Below, piece by piece: positions 61,514 through 64,000 of a stretch of 64,000 nucleotides of DNA; positions within the stretch are counted from its first letter, which is position 1; each line of letters opens with the position of its first letter. This stretch comes from Sphingomonas crocodyli (GTDB taxonomy: Bacteria > Pseudomonadota > Alphaproteobacteria > Sphingomonadales > Sphingomonadaceae). Made by a program: the position numbers and the translations under genes. A model generated the notes under the pieces. That model ran no database searches, was not told the DNA's origin, and saw only the letters and a program-made list of their open reading frames with translations. Location of the stretch: the NCBI RefSeq assembly GCF_004005865.1, contig NZ_SACN01000001.1, positions 1,116,001 to 1,180,000 of the forward strand, given 5' to 3'.

Positions 61514-61773
61514 GCTGCTCGCGATACGAGTCGCAGCGTCACGCTGGGGCGCGAAAGTTGTCAAACTTGTCACTACGTCATCGCGGGAAATCAGTCCCCA
61601 GTGAGGTTGTTGCGATTCACTTGCAATAAGTGCGATGCCGCCGACAGTGAGAAAGAGCCGATGCGCGGGCGCGCTACGGCAGAATATGTACTCTGTTTGT
61701 TCTGGCTTGTCAAGCCATGAGTTGAACTGAGTGCGCTGTTTGTGGGTAATCTCTCGCGTGTTAGTTTTGCCTG

Positions 61774-61791
61774 AGTAGGGCCTGCCCTACT
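61774..61791 (+). promoter_or_regulatory. Palindrome before the orphan gene
   Basis: AGTAGGG-CCTG-CCCTACT, a perfect 7-bp inverted repeat, lies just before the ribosome site GGGGGAGG of the next gene. It may be an operator or an RNA hairpin over the start region. The rest of the gap 61514-61807 shows no gene. Confidence 0.45.
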
Positions 61792-61807
61792 ACCGGGGGA
61801 GGTGACG

Positions 61808-63109
61808 ATGGCTATCCGAAATGCGTACTTGGCGCCGGCTGAAAGTCCGCCAACCGAGGTCGAAGTTAAGCGTGCACTGCTGACATTCGACAAAATTTTC
61901 ATCGCTGATCCTTCCGACCGAGATTTCATCCCCCCGCAATCATTCATGCTCGCGATGGGGATGCCGGCCTTGTTCGGAGGTAAGCTGGGTGGACAAAGCG
62001 CCCGTTGTCTCGGCAAGACTCAAAATTATGACAATCGATTTGATGAATTGCTTGAAGTGTTGAAGCCAGCACGCGCGGACGGCTTGATTGATGTGGTTTC
62101 GACTTACGACCTTCAGACAGAAAAGCAATTTACAATCGGCGCAGTTTTAATGGGAGATTATTCATTAAACCCGGAATTTATGCTGTGGAGCTATCGGAAT
62201 GTTGGGCGTGATAATGATGTTCTTGTTGCCGCCGTTAGTGGCGATAAAGAGCTTATGTCGTTGCCTGATGAGCTAATACAGGAACTTGCGGCTCCGAATG
62301 GCTGGGCTGATAATAGGATAAATGATGATCCTCAACTGCCAGATTTGCAGGGAAATCTAGAGCGCGAGCAACTGCGGGAGGTGCTATCCCAAATTGCGAG
62401 GGGTCGGATTGCCTCGACTATGAAAGCGATTGGATATTGTGCGGCGAAGGATTTGGTGCCGGTATTCGCGGGTGATCAGCCCAGTAGAATTGCAGGGTCT
62501 TTTGCGCGCAGGGCGGCAGATGTCATCGACATTGTAGCGGAAGATGATCCGCATTGGCTGTTGCGTAACAGGGTTTTGAACATCGCTCACGGAGAATATC
62601 TCAACGAAGAGGTGCTCCAGAAGATGTCGATTGATGACGTTTTGAAGCTACGCACGTCGGCGTGGGGACGGCAGGCCGAAGGAAGAGATGACCTTCTACG
62701 CTCTGTAAGCGATCTTGCGAAACTCGGCGGAGATTCCGAGGCGTTTGACAAAACGGTTGCAGATCGGATCAACGATTATCGTTTGCGGTCAGCCGAAGTC
62801 GAAAAGCAGCGTAGGGGACTCCAGTTCAAGACGAACTGCGAGCTTGTTAAAGGGACCGCTGGAACGATGAGTTCCATCCTTGTGCCGGGCGCAGCTGCCG
62901 GATTCCTGGGGCACATGCAATCTGCAATAGGCGCAGCTACGCTGCTTCTTGCTGGCTGCATGTGGTCGGTTGGGAAAATTCAAGATCGGCGAGAGGCGCG
63001 CGAGGCCCTAACTAACGCAGAGGAAGATATCGGCGGTGATATCTGCTTGGGTCTCCACTCATTTTATCACCAGATCGCGCACGCTGTAAAAAGCGATGTT
63101 GTTTTCTGA
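61808..63109 (+). CDS. Orphan protein with C-terminal hydrophobic region, likely horizontally acquired
   Basis: A 433-residue protein with no domain I recognise. The first 350 residues are soluble and mixed; a hydrophobic region (about 348-388, SSILVPGAAAGFLGHMQSAIGAATLLLAGCMWSVG) could be one or two membrane helices near the end. Codons such as TTA, ATA and AAT are far more frequent than in the neighbours, and the GC content is visibly lower, which suggests transfer. The ATG at 61808 follows GGGGAGG; a GTG two codons earlier is possible. Accessory or defence functions are possible but not shown. Confidence 0.7.
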   Translation: MAIRNAYLAPAESPPTEVEVKRALLTFDKIFIADPSDRDFIPPQSFMLAMGMPALFGGKLGGQSARCLGKTQNYDNRFDELLEVLKPARADGLIDVVSTYDLQTEKQFTIGAVLMGDYSLNPEFMLWSYRNVGRDNDVLVAAVSGDKELMSLPDELIQELAAPNGWADNRINDDPQLPDLQGNLEREQLREVLSQIARGRIASTMKAIGYCAAKDLVPVFAGDQPSRIAGSFARRAADVIDIVAEDDPHWLLRNRVLNIAHGEYLNEEVLQKMSIDDVLKLRTSAWGRQAEGRDDLLRSVSDLAKLGGDSEAFDKTVADRINDYRLRSAEVEKQRRGLQFKTNCELVKGTAGTMSSILVPGAAAGFLGHMQSAIGAATLLLAGCMWSVGKIQDRREAREALTNAEEDIGGDICLGLHSFYHQIAHAVKSDVVF

Positions 63110-63170
63110 TCATGTTTGATCGTGTGAATGTAGTTCATTGCGTGTAGGCCGCGTTGGTGATGCGTTGTCC

Positions 63171-63608
63171 CTAAATCCCCGCCAACTTCCGTAGCGCCTC
63201 GATGCTCTCCGCCTGCTTCACGCCCGCATCGTCGAGTTTGGCCGCGCCCATCTGCGCCAGCCAGTCCTCCGCTTCCGCCATCGACATGAACACGCGCAGG
63301 CGGGGGTGGCGTTGGGTGCGGGAGGCTTGTTCGTAATTCTCGGGGCTGCCGACGACGATCGCCGCGTAACCCGTCGTCATCGCCATACCGGCCTGCATGA
63401 TCGCGACGAATTGTTCGTTCACATCCTCATGCTGGAGCGGGAAATCGAGCGATTCCACGAGGACGTCGAAATCGCCGGTGGTCAGCGCGCCGCGCTGCGC
63501 CGCGCTCAGCAGGGCGGCGCCCAGCGCGGGAACGTCCTCCATCTCGTACAGCCCCTCCACGCTGATGCGCAGGATGTTGGCGTCGGCATCGTGAACGAAG
63601 CTGAACAT
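63171..63608 (-). CDS. SpoIIAA/STAS-like protein
   Basis: A 145-residue protein resembling the STAS-like (SpoIIAA-like) fold: LRISVEGLYEMEDVPALGAALLSAAQ, FDVLVESLDFPLQHEDV, and RLRVFMSMAEAEDWL near the end. Such domains bind partners or lipids. It starts at the last base of the DUF5706 gene stop (TGATG), so the two are translated together. Confidence 0.65.
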   Translation of the reverse strand: MFSFVHDADANILRISVEGLYEMEDVPALGAALLSAAQRGALTTGDFDVLVESLDFPLQHEDVNEQFVAIMQAGMAMTTGYAAIVVGSPENYEQASRTQRHPRLRVFMSMAEAEDWLAQMGAAKLDDAGVKQAESIEALRKLAGI

Positions 63609-64000
63609 CAGTAATTCATCGCGAACTGGCCGACGAACAGCACGAAGCTGAAGATCAGGCCGCCCAGCAGGACGCGATAGGCGTAGCCGAGCAGCCGATA
63701 CTTCTTGCGCGCGAGGACGCGGCCATTCTGGTAGATATCGTGCGCGAAGGCGGCATAGACGACGTCGCTGTCGCCGACCGAATCCAGGATCATCTGCACA
63801 TATTGCTCCTCGGTCAGTTGGGTGAAGCTGCCGAAGAACAGCATGTTGGCGGGGCCGTCCGCCTTGGGCGGAACCTTGGTCGAGGGGAGGACCGCCAGCA
63901 CCGCGAGCAGCGCGGCGACGAAGGCCGATGCGCCGAGGACGAGAAGCGCGAGCGGCGCGCCGCCTTTCGAGTTCACCATGCCGATCGTGATCGTGAAGAT
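63608..64000 (-). CDS. DUF5706/PycTM-like membrane protein (partial at window end)
   Basis: The frame is open to the window edge; at least 130 residues are visible. Two hydrophobic helices (PLALLVLGASAFVAALLAVLAVLP and LLGYAYRVLLGGLIFSFVLFVGQF) flank a soluble loop with NMLFFGSFTQLTEEQYVQMI and DIYQNGRVLARKKYRLL, a pattern I know from DUF5706 proteins, some of which are membrane effectors of Pycsar anti-phage systems. No cyclase gene is visible in the window, so a defence role is open. A STAS-like gene is coupled downstream. Confidence 0.6.
   Translation of the reverse strand: MFTITIGMVNSKGGAPLALLVLGASAFVAALLAVLAVLPSTKVPPKADGPANMLFFGSFTQLTEEQYVQMILDSVGDSDVVYAAFAHDIYQNGRVLARKKYRLLGYAYRVLLGGLIFSFVLFVGQFAMNY

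Overview
The window looks like chromosomal DNA of a sphingomonad (Sphingomonadales, Alphaproteobacteria). Grounds: high GC, three large TonB-dependent receptors, very tight ATGA-type gene coupling, and a housekeeping block in the order rplU, rpmA, acetyltransferase, TetR, obgE, proB. Genus assignment is inference; no rRNA is present.

Region 1 (1-10662) is a catabolic or uptake cluster: two flavin-dependent luciferase-like monooxygenases (one partial), an MFS carrier and a TonB receptor on the plus strand, then an opposing operon of type B carboxylesterase, glutathione S-transferase and a double-length CaiB/BaiF CoA-transferase.

Region 2 (about 11.3-36.9 kb) is a complete non-flagellar type III secretion system (T3SS). 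A minus-strand operon runs from a lytic transglycosylase through sctV, C, D, F, I, J, K, L, N, O and P. A divergent plus-strand operon holds sctU, a FliO-like gene, sctQ, R, S, T and a LuxR-type regulator. Downstream come accessory genes in at least five transcription units. Four share a striking promoter element (TARTCR-N3-CGAYTA, then N6, then a third half site) and a fifth has a degenerate form. These units encode a larger needle-like protein, unknown small proteins, a LysM/CHAP/phage-lysozyme peptidoglycan hydrolase followed by a small exported protein, a DUF1521 (NopE-like, autocleaving) protein beside another small exported protein, and a non-specific endonuclease toxin followed by a YezG-like immunity gene. 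No translocator pair was recognised. My main hypothesis is that this T3SS, or part of its substrate set, is aimed at other bacteria: toxin/immunity pairs in a T3SS locus are unusual.

Region 3 (37-47 kb) holds a TonB receptor coupled to a Tat-exported PhoD phosphatase, a divergent TetR/SDR pair, an operon of DUF3034 outer-membrane protein, exported truncated globin and cytochrome c, and an ECF sigma factor with two cupin-type anti-sigma factors around a DoxX protein.

Region 4 (47-55.2 kb) is a probable regulon: a UTRA-domain GntR repressor, an MFS carrier of the aromatic-acid type, a TonB receptor and three paralogous exported double-cupin proteins, with shared operator-like sequences before the carrier and receptor genes and a strong terminator at the end.

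Region 5 (55.4-64 kb) has tRNA-Ser(CGA), hspQ, rplU-rpmA, a GNAT, a TetR, obgE-proB-epimerase, an AT-richer orphan gene of likely foreign origin, and a STAS-like/DUF5706 pair cut by the window end.
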